DNA of 64,000 nucleotides, taken from NCBI GenBank assembly GCA_947591155.1, contig CANQDA010000011.1, positions 1-64,000 on the forward strand, given 5' to 3'. Numbering within the stretch: position 1 is the first letter of the stretch; every line of letters begins with the position of its first letter. Shown here piece by piece: positions 9,251 to 18,392 of the stretch. The DNA comes from an uncultured Lachnospiraceae bacterium. GTDB lineage: Bacteria > Bacillota > Clostridia > Lachnospirales > Lachnospiraceae. The translations under genes and the position numbers were made by a program. The notes beneath the pieces were generated by a model. The model did no database searches and was not told the origin of the DNA. It saw only the letters and a list, made by a program, of their open reading frames with translations.

Positions 9251-10210
9251 ATGAAGATGACAAAGAGATTATTCGGAATATTCACCATTCCGGCGGCTGT
9301 CCTGATCGTGGTGCTCGCGGTCAGCAGGATACAGGGAGTCGCGCTGTTCGCGACGGAGGGCAACTGGGTCAGTTTTTTCCGCTCGGTCGCGAATGTGATG
9401 CTGGTCACGCTGGCGCTCTCCATCAACCTGAACTCCGGCAGATTTGATTTTTCCATCGGTTCCGTGGCGCTGCTTTCCTCGGTGATCAGCGCGACGATCA
9501 GCATACAGTATCAGCTTCCGGTCGGCATCATGCTGCTTCTCTCTGTGGTTCTCGGCGCAGTGTTCGGCTTCCTGTCCGGACTGGTGTATGTGATCGTGAA
9601 GCTGCCGCCGATCATCGTGGGACTTGCGATGGCTCTGTTCTATGAGGGACTTGCCTTTGCGGTGACCGGAGGATACGGAGTCTCCTTCGTGAACAACACG
9701 GAGCTGGTCGGTTTTCCGAGCGTGCGGAACTATTCCCTGATCATTGTTGCGGCGCTTGCGGCAGTGATCCTGATCTTCGATTACACGAAGTTCGGTTACA
9801 ACTACAAGGCGCTGCTCTCCGGGCAGAAGGTCTCCGTGCACATCGGAATCCGTGAGATTCCCAATACCCTGATCTGCTACGGGATCGCGGGCGCGCTCAT
9901 GGGAGCGCAAGGCTTCATCACGGCGACCAACACCGGGACGATCCAGATGACGCTGAATTTCGGTTCGATCGGCGCGATGTTCGCGGCATTCCTGCCGATG
10001 TTCATAGGCGGCTACATCGGACGCTACATAAACGATAAGATCGGCTGTCTGCTCGGCGCGGTCTCCATGGGACTTGTCTCGCTGGCCTACGTGAGGATGG
10101 ATGTGGATTCCTCGGTACAGCAGATCATCTCGGCCCTGCTTCTGGTGTGCTTCCTGATTTTCCTGAACAATGAGCAGAAGTTTAAGAATCTGGTAAAGCA
10201 GGGAAGATAA
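9251..10210 (+). CDS. Sugar ABC transporter permease 2 (RbsC family)
   Basis: 319 residues, highly hydrophobic, with the family loop LNSGRFDFSIGSVALLSSV near residue 60. It is related to but clearly different from the first permease at 6979-7959, so the importer probably has a heterodimeric pore. The gene ends at a strong terminator (10222-10253), which closes the importer transcription unit before the rhamnosidase gene. The start at 9251 is the only reasonable in-frame ATG; the ATG at 9243 is in a frame that stops at once. Confidence 0.88.
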   Translation: MKMTKRLFGIFTIPAAVLIVVLAVSRIQGVALFATEGNWVSFFRSVANVMLVTLALSINLNSGRFDFSIGSVALLSSVISATISIQYQLPVGIMLLLSVVLGAVFGFLSGLVYVIVKLPPIIVGLAMALFYEGLAFAVTGGYGVSFVNNTELVGFPSVRNYSLIIVAALAAVILIFDYTKFGYNYKALLSGQKVSVHIGIREIPNTLICYGIAGALMGAQGFITATNTGTIQMTLNFGSIGAMFAAFLPMFIGGYIGRYINDKIGCLLGAVSMGLVSLAYVRMDVDSSVQQIISALLLVCFLIFLNNEQKFKNLVKQGR

Positions 10211-10221
10211 GAAGAACGGAT

Positions 10222-10253
10222 ACAGGGCTGCCGCAAAAGGCAGCCCTGTTTTT
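10222..10253 (+). terminator. Rho-independent terminator of the sugar importer operon
   Basis: A perfect 11-bp stem (ACAGGGCTGCC with GGCAGCCCTGT) with a 6-base loop is followed by five T. It lies 12 bases after the second permease stop. Read-through into the rhamnosidase gene would have to be partial, or that gene has its own promoter in the remaining 44 bases. Confidence 0.9.
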
Positions 10254-10297
10254 CAAAGAATCAAAACTATTAACGCAGAAGAGGGGAACACCGAGAC

Positions 10298-13042
10298 ATG
10301 AAGATTACAGAGTGCAAGACAAATGGAATCAAAAACCCCATCGGGTATCCTTTTCGCAGGATCGCTTTTTCTTTCGAGGTGACGGATACCCTTTCGGAGG
10401 ATTCTGTCTCATATCAGATCGAGGTGAGCAAAAAGGAGGATTTTCAGAAGATCCTTGTCTCTAAGGTCGGTACCCGGGTCAACTGCGCGGAGGAGATCGT
10501 GGATCTTTCTCTGGAGCCAAGGACGCGCTACTACTGGCGCGTATCCGTGCAGGGGACGAAGGGGGATGAAGCGGTCAGCGAAGCGGCATATTTCGAGACA
10601 GGAAAGCTGGATGAGCCGTGGCAGGCGGACTGGATCGGGACGGAGAAAGAGGATCTGTTCCATCCGATCTTTTTCCGGGAATTTTCGGCCGGAAAGGATA
10701 TCGTCTCAGCCAGACTTTATATCTGCGGGCTCGGACTGTATGAGGCGTACATAAACGGCAAGCGGGTGGGGGAGGATTACCTGACGCCCGGACTGCATGA
10801 TTACGCGGGCGAATACCAGTACCAGACCTATGATGTGACGGAGCAGATCAATCTGGAAAACGAGATACAGGTCATGCTCGGGAAAGGCTGGTATATGGGA
10901 CGTTACGGTCTGGAGGGGCGCGACTGTCTCTACGGAGACCGCTTCCTGCTGATCGCGGAGCTCCATCTGCGCTACGCGGACGGCCGGGAAACCATCCTGT
11001 GTACAGACGAAGACTGGCAGTACAAGGGCTCCGACATAGAGGACAGCGGCATATACGACGGAGAGATCTACAATCACTGCCTCTGGAATGAGGCTTCGCG
11101 GCCGAGGAAAAAAGCGGTCATACTCTCCGTGCCGAAGGACAGGCTGACGGAGCGCTGCGGGATGCCCGTGTGCGTGAAAGCAGAGCTTCCCGTAGAGCAG
11201 GTGATCCATACTCCGGCCGGAGAGACAGTATTGGATTTCGGACAGAATTTTGCCGGGTATGTGGAATTCCATGCCGATCTGCCGGAAGGGACGGAAGTGA
11301 CGCTGGACTTTGGGGAGGTTCTGCAGAACGGGAACTTTTACAATGAGAATTATCGTTCCGCGAAGTCAAAGTTCACATATATATCCGGCGGGATCGCGGA
11401 GAATGTATGGCCTCATTTTACCTTCTTCGGCTTCCGCTATGTGAGGGTGAGCGGCTGGATCGGCAAGCTTGACACTTCTTTGTTTACCGGGAAAGTAGTG
11501 TACAGCGATCTGCAGAGGACGGGCTGGTTTAAATGCTCGGACAGCCGGATCAACCGCGTCTATGAGAACAGCTTCTGGAGCCAGTGCTCGAATTTTATCG
11601 ATGTGCCGACGGACTGTCCGCAGCGTGACGAGCGTATGGCGTGGACCGGGGACGCGCAGGTCTTTGCGCCGACGGCGAGCTACCATATGGATACCAGGGC
11701 GTTTTACCGGAAGTTTCTCCATGATCTGCGCATGGAGCAGAAGAAGCTGTACGGCGGGATCCCGAATTATTTTCCGAACCAGGGAAATCTGTCCGGCTGC
11801 AGCGCGATCTGGGGCGATATTGCGACCTTTCTGCCGGATGTTCTGCGGGAGCATTACGGAAACACGGCGGAGTATGAAGACGAATACGAGATGATGCGCG
11901 ACTGGGTGGACTATGTCAACCGGGAGATGGCGGATGGGCAGCATTTGGTCCGTGGAAAAATGCAGTTTGGGGACTGGCTGGCGCTGGACGGCGTGACGGA
12001 TCAGAGCAAGAAGGGCGGCACAGACGACGACTATGTCGCGTCCGTTTACTATTATGCGTCCGCGCGGAAGACGGCGGAAATGGCGCGACGGCTTGGCAGG
12101 GAAGAGGAGAAAACCTACAGAGAGCTGGCCGAGGGGATACGGGAAGCGCTGCTGAACGAGTATTTCAGCGGGAGCGGACGGCTGTGCATTGACACGCAGA
12201 CCGGGTATCTGCTGGCGCTTCGGTTTGGAGTGTACAGAAAGCGGCAGGTGATTCTGGACGGATTGATGAACCGGTTTCGTCTGGACGGCTATCAGCTCCG
12301 CTGCGGATTTGCTGGTGCGCCTGTCTTGTGCCAGGTGTTGGCTTCGCAGGGACTCACGGAGCTGGCATACCATTTTCTGTTCAATGAGGATTTTCCCGGA
12401 TGGCTGTACTGCGTGAATCTGGGAGCGACTACGATCTGGGAGCGCTGGAATTCTCTGGATGAGCGGGGAATGATCAGCGGAACGGACATGAATTCGCTGA
12501 ACCATTACGCCTACGGTTCCGTGGCGGAGTTTCTGTACGCTTATATTGCGGGCATCCGTAGCGGGGACGAGGACTTTCGCGAGGCGGTGATCGCCCCGGA
12601 GATCACGGGGAGATTTCGCTATGTGCGCTGTGCTTACCGCTCGGCGTGGGGCAGATACTGCTGCAATTGGGAAATTCAGGAGAACGGAAAGGTGAAAGTG
12701 CACATCGAGATCCCGTTCGGCTGCAGGGCAAGCGTGCGGCTGCCGCGTTACCGTCAGAAGGAAATGCTGCTGGCTGCCGGACAGTATGATTTCTGCTACC
12801 AGCCGGACAGAGACTTTCGCTGTATCTACGATGAAAATTCTTTTTTGAAAGATCTGGTCTCCGACGCGAAGACCGCGGAAATTTTAAAAGAGGATCTTCC
12901 GCTCGCGTTTGCGCTGGGGAACGGCGACAGGGAAGATCAGACTCTGACACTGGGACTGCTGAAAAACATGTTTTACCTGGGCGTCGATCCGGCGGCCGTT
13001 GAGAGGATGATAGAAAAGATAAGGAAAGTAACCGTCAGGTGA
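10298..13042 (+). CDS. Alpha-L-rhamnosidase, glycoside hydrolase family 78
   Basis: 914 residues, usual size for GH78. Order of parts: an N-terminal fibronectin-like/beta region, the rhamnosidase N domain, a concanavalin-like domain ending with LDFGQNFAGYVEF near residue 313, the six-hairpin catalytic domain, and a C-terminal beta domain with an extra helical tail of about 60 residues. Recognisable family motifs are DVPTDCPQRDERMAWTGDAQ near residue 435 (acidic residues include the general acid region) and GATTIWERW near residue 710. There is no signal peptide, so it acts inside the cell on imported rhamnosides, which fits the importer upstream. It releases L-rhamnose from glycans or plant glycosides. 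No rhamnose catabolic genes (rhaABD) are in the window. Confidence 0.95.
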   Translation: MKITECKTNGIKNPIGYPFRRIAFSFEVTDTLSEDSVSYQIEVSKKEDFQKILVSKVGTRVNCAEEIVDLSLEPRTRYYWRVSVQGTKGDEAVSEAAYFETGKLDEPWQADWIGTEKEDLFHPIFFREFSAGKDIVSARLYICGLGLYEAYINGKRVGEDYLTPGLHDYAGEYQYQTYDVTEQINLENEIQVMLGKGWYMGRYGLEGRDCLYGDRFLLIAELHLRYADGRETILCTDEDWQYKGSDIEDSGIYDGEIYNHCLWNEASRPRKKAVILSVPKDRLTERCGMPVCVKAELPVEQVIHTPAGETVLDFGQNFAGYVEFHADLPEGTEVTLDFGEVLQNGNFYNENYRSAKSKFTYISGGIAENVWPHFTFFGFRYVRVSGWIGKLDTSLFTGKVVYSDLQRTGWFKCSDSRINRVYENSFWSQCSNFIDVPTDCPQRDERMAWTGDAQVFAPTASYHMDTRAFYRKFLHDLRMEQKKLYGGIPNYFPNQGNLSGCSAIWGDIATFLPDVLREHYGNTAEYEDEYEMMRDWVDYVNREMADGQHLVRGKMQFGDWLALDGVTDQSKKGGTDDDYVASVYYYASARKTAEMARRLGREEEKTYRELAEGIREALLNEYFSGSGRLCIDTQTGYLLALRFGVYRKRQVILDGLMNRFRLDGYQLRCGFAGAPVLCQVLASQGLTELAYHFLFNEDFPGWLYCVNLGATTIWERWNSLDERGMISGTDMNSLNHYAYGSVAEFLYAYIAGIRSGDEDFREAVIAPEITGRFRYVRCAYRSAWGRYCCNWEIQENGKVKVHIEIPFGCRASVRLPRYRQKEMLLAAGQYDFCYQPDRDFRCIYDENSFLKDLVSDAKTAEILKEDLPLAFALGNGDREDQTLTLGLLKNMFYLGVDPAAVERMIEKIRKVTVR

Positions 13043-13053
13043 AAACGCCGGAA

Positions 13054-14397
13054 TCATCGTCTTTTGATACGAGCCATGCGGACGTAGTAGCTGGGCAGCA
13101 GCACGACGTCCGCGCCCGCCCATGCGAGCACTTCCGCCCAGAACAGTCCCTCGTTGCCGAGCAGCTTCGGAAGGAGGAGGATCGACAGCGTGCGCATGAC
13201 AAACTCTGCTCCGCCCGACACCATCGGCATGACCGTGTCGCCGAGCCCCTGCAGGGAGGAGCGGTAGATGTGAAGAAGATACAGTACCGGCAAAAAGGCC
13301 GCCATGATGCAGAGATAGTGATAGGCGATCTCAATCGTGGCGGTCGCGTCTTTTGGGCTTCCGGAGATGAAAGCGCCGACGATCTGCCTGCCGAAGAGGA
13401 ACATGACCGCGCTGATAACGGCCGCCGTTGCGATGCCCATCAAAGCACCCGTGTGGACGCCCTTGTGGATTCGGCGGAGTTTGTCTGCGCCGTAATTTTG
13501 CCCCACGTAGGTCGTGAGTGCGAAACCGTAGGAGATCGCAGCGATCTCAAGGATTCCGTAGAGCTTGTTCGTCGCTGTGAATCCAGCAATGTATAAGACG
13601 CCGAAACCATTGATCACGAACTGGACGACGAGTCCGCCGACCGAGATGATCAGATTCTGGAACGCGAACGGCATGGCGAGCTTCAGAAGCGTGGCGGCGA
13701 GCCCTCTGTCAAGGCCGCGCGCAGATCCTGTTATCCGTATCACATCAATTCTGCGCAGCGAACGGTAGCAGATCGCCGCTGACAGGAGCTGTCCGATCAG
13801 CGTGGCTGCCGCTGCGCCCGCTACGCCCCAGTGAAAGGTGATCACAAACAGAAGATCAAGAACGATATTGCAGAGCGAGGCGACGATCATGGCGTACAGA
13901 GGCGTCAGGCTGTCGCCGAGGGCGCGCAGGACAGAGGCCAGAAAATTGTACGCCATAACGATCGGGACGCCCGCGAAGATGACGCTTAAGTACGTCACGG
14001 TGATCGGAAAGATCTCTTCCGGCGTGTGCAGCAGGCGCAGGATCGGCCTCAGCGCGGCGAACGCGAAGCAGAAGACGCCTGCCGCGCACAGAACCGCGAG
14101 CTTCAGTGATGTGACATAGGTCTTTTTGAGCCTTTCCGTGTCGTTTGCGCCGAAATCCTGCGCGAGACGGATCGAAAAGCCCTGCGCGAAGCCCTGGATC
14201 AGGCTCAGGACAAGCCAGTTGAGCCATTCTCCGTTGCCGACGGCAGCCAGCGCGTCAAGACCGAGCACCTTGCCGACGACCATCGAGTCTACCATCGTAT
14301 AAAGTTGTTGAAAAACGTTGCCAACCATCAACGGCAGAGCAAAGGAAAATAGAATCCTAAGCGGAGAGCCGGAGGTCATGGTCTTTACCGATGCCAT
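13054..14397 (-). CDS. MATE-family multidrug/Na+ efflux transporter
   Basis: 447 residues from the ATG at 14397, which has GGGAGGAT just upstream. An in-frame ATG at 14451 would add 18 residues unlike the family. The protein has about 12 membrane segments in two halves; near the start is LRILFSFALPLMVGNVFQQLY and the second half begins near LLKLAMPFAFQNLI, both typical of MATE exporters. These use Na+ or H+ gradients to expel cationic drugs. It is transcribed divergently from the MarR gene at 14608, which probably controls it. Its 3' end lies only 11 bases from the rhamnosidase stop, and a decayed copy of that 3' end lies at the other side of the rhamnoside island. Confidence 0.92.
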   Translation of the reverse strand: MASVKTMTSGSPLRILFSFALPLMVGNVFQQLYTMVDSMVVGKVLGLDALAAVGNGEWLNWLVLSLIQGFAQGFSIRLAQDFGANDTERLKKTYVTSLKLAVLCAAGVFCFAFAALRPILRLLHTPEEIFPITVTYLSVIFAGVPIVMAYNFLASVLRALGDSLTPLYAMIVASLCNIVLDLLFVITFHWGVAGAAAATLIGQLLSAAICYRSLRRIDVIRITGSARGLDRGLAATLLKLAMPFAFQNLIISVGGLVVQFVINGFGVLYIAGFTATNKLYGILEIAAISYGFALTTYVGQNYGADKLRRIHKGVHTGALMGIATAAVISAVMFLFGRQIVGAFISGSPKDATATIEIAYHYLCIMAAFLPVLYLLHIYRSSLQGLGDTVMPMVSGGAEFVMRTLSILLLPKLLGNEGLFWAEVLAWAGADVVLLPSYYVRMARIKRR

Positions 14398-14551
14398 AGG
14401 ATCCTCCCAGATCAGACAGATTTCAACAGGGTTCTTCATGACCGATTTCATGTTTATACAGTTTAGTACGAGATCGCCCGCAAGTCAATTCGTTTAAAAG
14501 GGTTTTCTGTGGTATTGAGTTGATTCTGAATAAAATTAGTATTATATTTCT

Positions 14552-14580
14552 TGACAAAATAAGTTCTATATAGTACTATT
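14552..14580 (+). promoter_or_regulatory. Promoter and probable autoregulatory operator of the marR gene
   Basis: TTGACA (14552-14557) and TACTAT (14575-14580) are separated by 17 bases. The perfect 10-bp palindrome ATAGTACTAT (14571-14580) covers the -10 box, a common place for a MarR dimer to bind and block its own promoter. The role is inferred from position and symmetry. Confidence 0.6.
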
Positions 14581-14607
14581 TACCTTGAAAAGGAGACGTC
14601 CTTTTTT

Positions 14608-15141
14608 ATGCTGTGCAGCAAAACTGCCGCCTTTTTCCTTGCAAAGCGGCAGCGCAGGGAGATGGAAAAGAAAATGGAAACACGAACCGGTTTTTTGGTT
14701 TCTCAGATCAAGCAGATTCAGGGCAGGGTGTTTGACCGGCTTCTGCAGGCGTGCGGGGTGGAAGAGTTTAACGGGCCGCAGGGGCACATTCTGTATGTGC
14801 TGTGGCAGAGCGAAGGAATTCCGATCGTGGAGCTTGCGCAAAAGACGGGACTGGCCAAAAATACGCTTACCGCAATGCTTTGCCGGATGGAGACAGGCGG
14901 TTTGATCCGCAGGGAAGCTTCTCCTTCGGACAAGCGGCAGAGTCTGATCTGCCTGACGCCGGAAGCCCGTGCCCTGGAGCAGCGCTATCATCAGGTTTCC
15001 CAACAGATGAATGACTGTTTCTTTCAAGGTTTTGAAGAGCGGGAGATCGAAGAACTAGAGCGGTATCTGGATCGTATTGTCTCGAATCTGGGACAGACAG
15101 AACAGGCATTAAAGAAAGGATGTGCGACATGGCAAAAATAA
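14608..15141 (+). CDS. MarR-family transcriptional regulator
   Basis: Up to 177 residues. The core TGFLVSQIKQIQGRVFDRLL followed by the winged helix segment IVELAQKTGLAKNTLTAMLC and the wing REASPSDKRQSLICL is classic MarR. The start is uncertain: ATG 14608 lies 13 bases after AAGGAG, while ATG 14674 would remove 22 poorly conserved residues but has only a weak ribosome site. The first 50 bases downstream of 14608 can form a hairpin (CTGCCGC at 14624-14630 with GCGGCAG at 14646-14652), which might favour the later start. It overlaps the flavin reductase gene by 13 bases and is divergent from the MATE gene, so it likely senses a toxic compound and controls export and reduction. Confidence 0.85.
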   Translation: MLCSKTAAFFLAKRQRREMEKKMETRTGFLVSQIKQIQGRVFDRLLQACGVEEFNGPQGHILYVLWQSEGIPIVELAQKTGLAKNTLTAMLCRMETGGLIRREASPSDKRQSLICLTPEARALEQRYHQVSQQMNDCFFQGFEEREIEELERYLDRIVSNLGQTEQALKKGCATWQK

Positions 15142-15725
15142 AGACGAGAATAGGCAATGATTTCTGTCCTCAGGCACTGTTTCTCTATGGGACGCGGCAG
15201 GAGGACGGACAGCCTCATTTCGGGCTGTTCTGCTGGTTTGGATATTGTCATTCCGCCGAGGGGCTTGGCGTGATGGCATGCATAGGAGAAGAGAAGCAGA
15301 CCAAGGACCTGATAAGCAAAAACGGCGTATTCTCGGCAAATCTTGTATCGGAGCAGTTGCTGCCTTTGGCGGATTATTACGGTTGTACCTGTGGGAGAAC
15401 CACGCCCGATAAGATGAGAGTTCTGCCGACCGTAGCGTGGGGAGAAGTGCTGGATGTGCCGACCATCGCGGAAAGTCCTGTCAGCTATGAGCTGGAAGTG
15501 AAAAAGACTCTGCCGATGGGAGATGGATCAGACATATTCCTCTGCCTGATCCGCAACGTGACGATCGAGGAAAAATTGTTGGATAAGACAATTCCCTTCA
15601 CGGAAAGGCTGATGCAGGCGGCTCCGGTGCTGGCGCCGGGCGAGAGCACCTATTCCTCCATCGACGGGAGATATCTTGGGAAATGGGGCGAGCCCGTAAA
15701 GAACCTGACCGATACCAAAGAGTAA
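15129..15725 (+). CDS. Flavin reductase-like protein (FMN-binding split barrel)
   Basis: 198 residues. The layout, a split-barrel flavin-binding domain with KNGVFSANLVSEQLLPLADY in the first half and conserved YLGKWGEPV at the end, matches flavin reductase/NAD(P)H:FMN proteins often annotated in Clostridia. It would bind FMN and reduce flavin or a small substrate. The ATG at 15129 is preferred over 15120 because AAAGGA lies 8 bases before it. It overlaps the end of the marR gene by 13 bases, so the two are co-translated. The exact substrate cannot be told. Confidence 0.75.
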   Translation: MAKIKTRIGNDFCPQALFLYGTRQEDGQPHFGLFCWFGYCHSAEGLGVMACIGEEKQTKDLISKNGVFSANLVSEQLLPLADYYGCTCGRTTPDKMRVLPTVAWGEVLDVPTIAESPVSYELEVKKTLPMGDGSDIFLCLIRNVTIEEKLLDKTIPFTERLMQAAPVLAPGESTYSSIDGRYLGKWGEPVKNLTDTKE

Positions 15726-15803
15726 GGCAATTTCTGTGAGATACAATGATAAAGAATGCTAAGCGAAACCCTGGAGCAAAAAAAGTACGCACTTGCAAAA
15801 TTT

Positions 15804-16952
15804 TCAGCGGTGGCGCAGGCTCTTTGTAAGCCGGAAAACCTGCTCCACGGTGTCAACCAGGTTGCGCGCGGCGTTTTCGCGATCCATGGCTTCCTCAAAC
15901 GTGACAACATTCCGGAGAATGGGGAAGAACGCGTCAATGCCCGCGTCGTTGCAGGCGTTTGCGCCCGCGGTGACGCTGCCGGAGAAAGCGATCACCGGCT
16001 TGCCGTACTTTTTGGCAATCTGCGCGACTCCGACCGGGGCTTTTCCCATCACGGTCTGGGCATCCAGCCTGCCTTCGCCTGTGACTATGAGGTCGGCGTC
16101 TTTTATATAGTCTTCTAAATGCGTTTCTTCCAGCACGATCCGGACGCCGGACTCAAGCACCGCGTTTGTAAAAGCGAGAAACGCGAATCCGAGACCGCCC
16201 GCGGCTCCTGTCCCCGCCTGATTTTTGTCAGCGCGGGGATATTTTTTAGAAAATGCCAAGTCAGCGTACGCGCCAAGCCACCGATCCATCTGAGAAATCA
16301 TAGCTGGGGTTGCGCCCTTCTGCGGTCCGTAGACAGCACTCGTGCCATGTTCTCCACACAGAGGATTCGTCACGTCGCAGGCGATGCGGAAGCTGCATTC
16401 GCGAAGCTCCGGGAGCACGGAATCGTCACTGATCGTCCGAAGCCCTCCGAGACCTTTCGCACCGAAAGACACCTGATTTCCGTTTTCATCGAGCATACCG
16501 TAACCCAGCGCCTGAAGCATTCCGATCCCGCCGTCATTGGTGGCGCTTCCGCCAATCCCCACGATGAAACGGCGACAACCCTTCGCGATGGCGTTGCGGA
16601 TCACCTCGCCGACTCCATAGGTGGTCGTGTTCATAGGATTGCGTTCACTTTCGGGAACAAGCGTGATCCCTGCCGCGCCGGACATCTCCAAAACGGCGGT
16701 TTTTCCATCGCTCAGTATTCCGTAGGCACACTCCACCGGTTTGCCGAGCGGACCCGTGACGGTCACCTTTTCCGTGTGCCCGCCCATCCCGAGCGTGAGC
16801 GCTTCGACGGTTCCCTCGCCTCCGTCTGCGAGCGGCCGCACGCTCACATGGGCGTTCGGATAGACCCGGAGGATTCCCCGCCGGGCTGCCTCGCCTGCTT
16901 CAAGGGAAGTCAGACTCCCTTTAAATGTATCGATTGCAGCTACGATTTTCAT
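15804..16952 (-). CDS. Glycerate kinase (GlxK/GarK family)
   Basis: 382 residues, normal size for the class I family. It starts with MKIVAAIDTFKGSLTSLEAG, the characteristic N-terminus, followed by RPLADGGEGTVEAL near residue 45, GIGGSATNDGGIGML near residue 130, and a C-terminal TGEGRLDAQTVMGKAP motif. It phosphorylates D-glycerate to 2-phosphoglycerate, feeding it into glycolysis. The start at 16952 is set by AAAGGA 7 bases upstream and by the family start; the open frame continues to 17012 without similarity. It is a single gene, convergent with the flavin reductase gene. Confidence 0.94.
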   Translation of the reverse strand: MKIVAAIDTFKGSLTSLEAGEAARRGILRVYPNAHVSVRPLADGGEGTVEALTLGMGGHTEKVTVTGPLGKPVECAYGILSDGKTAVLEMSGAAGITLVPESERNPMNTTTYGVGEVIRNAIAKGCRRFIVGIGGSATNDGGIGMLQALGYGMLDENGNQVSFGAKGLGGLRTISDDSVLPELRECSFRIACDVTNPLCGEHGTSAVYGPQKGATPAMISQMDRWLGAYADLAFSKKYPRADKNQAGTGAAGGLGFAFLAFTNAVLESGVRIVLEETHLEDYIKDADLIVTGEGRLDAQTVMGKAPVGVAQIAKKYGKPVIAFSGSVTAGANACNDAGIDAFFPILRNVVTFEEAMDRENAARNLVDTVEQVFRLTKSLRHR

Positions 16953-17158
16953 TGCTGGATCCTTTCTCAGATCATATGGTGTTGCGACACATGATTTTAA
17001 CCCTGCTGTCATCTTAATGTATTATCGCGGAAAAATCAATAAGAATGAAATCAATGATTTTACACATAAGGAGCAGGCATATGTTGAGATGACACCAAGA
17101 GACGTGATTCCATTTAGATATACAGAGAGTTTACAGATGTAAAACATATGAAAATCAG

Positions 17159-17188
17159 GTGACAAAGAACGCTGCGTTGTGATAGAAT
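17159..17188 (+). promoter_or_regulatory. Promoter of the Gfo/Idh/MocA gene
   Basis: GTGACA (17159-17164) and TAGAAT (17183-17188) with an 18-base spacer, 25 bases upstream of the start codon. Confidence 0.45.
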
Positions 17189-17213
17189 CAGACAAGAGAA
17201 AGAAGGTGCTGTA

Positions 17214-18320
17214 ATGAGCAGAAAATTTCGAATCGGAGTGGTCGGCGCAGGGGCGATCAGCGGACGATACATCGGGACGATTCAGAAAAAGTTTCCGATG
17301 ATGGAGATCATCTCGGTCTGTGCGACGCGCATGGAGAGCGCGAAGCGCAGGGCGGAGGAGTTTGGACTTGTGGCCTGCACTCTGGAAGAGATGTTGGACG
17401 ATCCTTCCATCGACATGATCCTGAATCTGACGCCGGTGGGCGCGCACTATGAGATCATACGCAGGGCGTTGCTGGCGGGAAAACATGTATACACGGAGAA
17501 GACGATGACGGACGATCCGGGGAAGGCGAAGGAGCTGGCGGCGCTGGCAGAGGAGAAACAGCTGTATCTAGGCAGCGCGCCTGACACCTTCCTCGGGGCG
17601 GCAGTACAGACGGCCAGACAAGCCATTGACGCCGGAGAGATCGGTGAGGTCACGTCCTTCGCGCTTGCAGCCAACCGAAACAACAACGCGCTGTTGAGTA
17701 TGTTTTCTTTTCTTCGCATCCCCGGGGCGGGCATCTGCTATGACTACGCGGGATACTATATCACCGCTCTCGTGAGCCTGTTGGGCCCGGTGGAGCGAGT
17801 GGCGGCTGTGGTGCGCGCACCCTATCCGACGCATGTGAATGTCAATCCGCAGAGTTCGGAGTTTGGGCAGCTCATGGACACGCCGAACGAGAGCGAGGCC
17901 TCGGCGGTGCTGCAGCTGAAGAGCGGAGTCGCGGGAACGTTCATGGTGAACGCGGATAATGTGATGGCGGATCAGGCTTATTTCGCGATTTACGGGACGA
18001 AAGGAATCCTCTACCTGACCGATCCGAACCAGTTCGGCGGAGATGTGAAGATCCTGCGCGAGCCGGAGAATTTCCGGACGCCCGACGTGCCGGAGATCCT
18101 GCCGCCGGTGAATCCTTACGGGGACGAGAACCGCGGCCTCGGCGCGGCGGATCTCGTGGATGCTGTCATGAATGGCCGCGCGCCTCGCGCCTCGAAGGAG
18201 CTGGCGGTGCATGTGCTGGATGTGTTGCACGCCGTGCTGGAGAGCGGAAAGACCGGGGCGTTTGTGCAGCTGGAATCCTCCTGCGATCGGCCGGAGCCTT
18301 TGGTCGGAGAGGATTTTTAA
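17214..18320 (+). CDS. Gfo/Idh/MocA-family NAD(P)-dependent oxidoreductase
   Basis: 368 residues. The N-terminal Rossmann fold starts with IGVVGAGAISGRYIGTI (Gly-x-Gly pattern). TEKTMTDDPGKAKELA near residue 98 corresponds to the conserved EK-P motif with the catalytic Lys. A C-terminal alpha/beta domain binds the sugar. Members oxidise or reduce sugars, inositols and related polyols. AAGGTG precedes the ATG. It stands between glycerate kinase and the macrodomain gene and may serve sugar-acid metabolism, but the substrate cannot be assigned. Confidence 0.9.
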   Translation: MSRKFRIGVVGAGAISGRYIGTIQKKFPMMEIISVCATRMESAKRRAEEFGLVACTLEEMLDDPSIDMILNLTPVGAHYEIIRRALLAGKHVYTEKTMTDDPGKAKELAALAEEKQLYLGSAPDTFLGAAVQTARQAIDAGEIGEVTSFALAANRNNNALLSMFSFLRIPGAGICYDYAGYYITALVSLLGPVERVAAVVRAPYPTHVNVNPQSSEFGQLMDTPNESEASAVLQLKSGVAGTFMVNADNVMADQAYFAIYGTKGILYLTDPNQFGGDVKILREPENFRTPDVPEILPPVNPYGDENRGLGAADLVDAVMNGRAPRASKELAVHVLDVLHAVLESGKTGAFVQLESSCDRPEPLVGEDF

Positions 18321-18392
18321 CAAAATCTGTAGTCCGGTGTTTCGACCTATGAAAACGGGATAAAAGGAGGAATTCATATAAAGGAGAATGGC

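Noticed and set aside
11366..12703. Minus-strand open frame of 445 codons opposite the rhamnosidase gene
   Set aside because: Shadow of the catalytic domain coding strand; Arg/His-rich with no motif.
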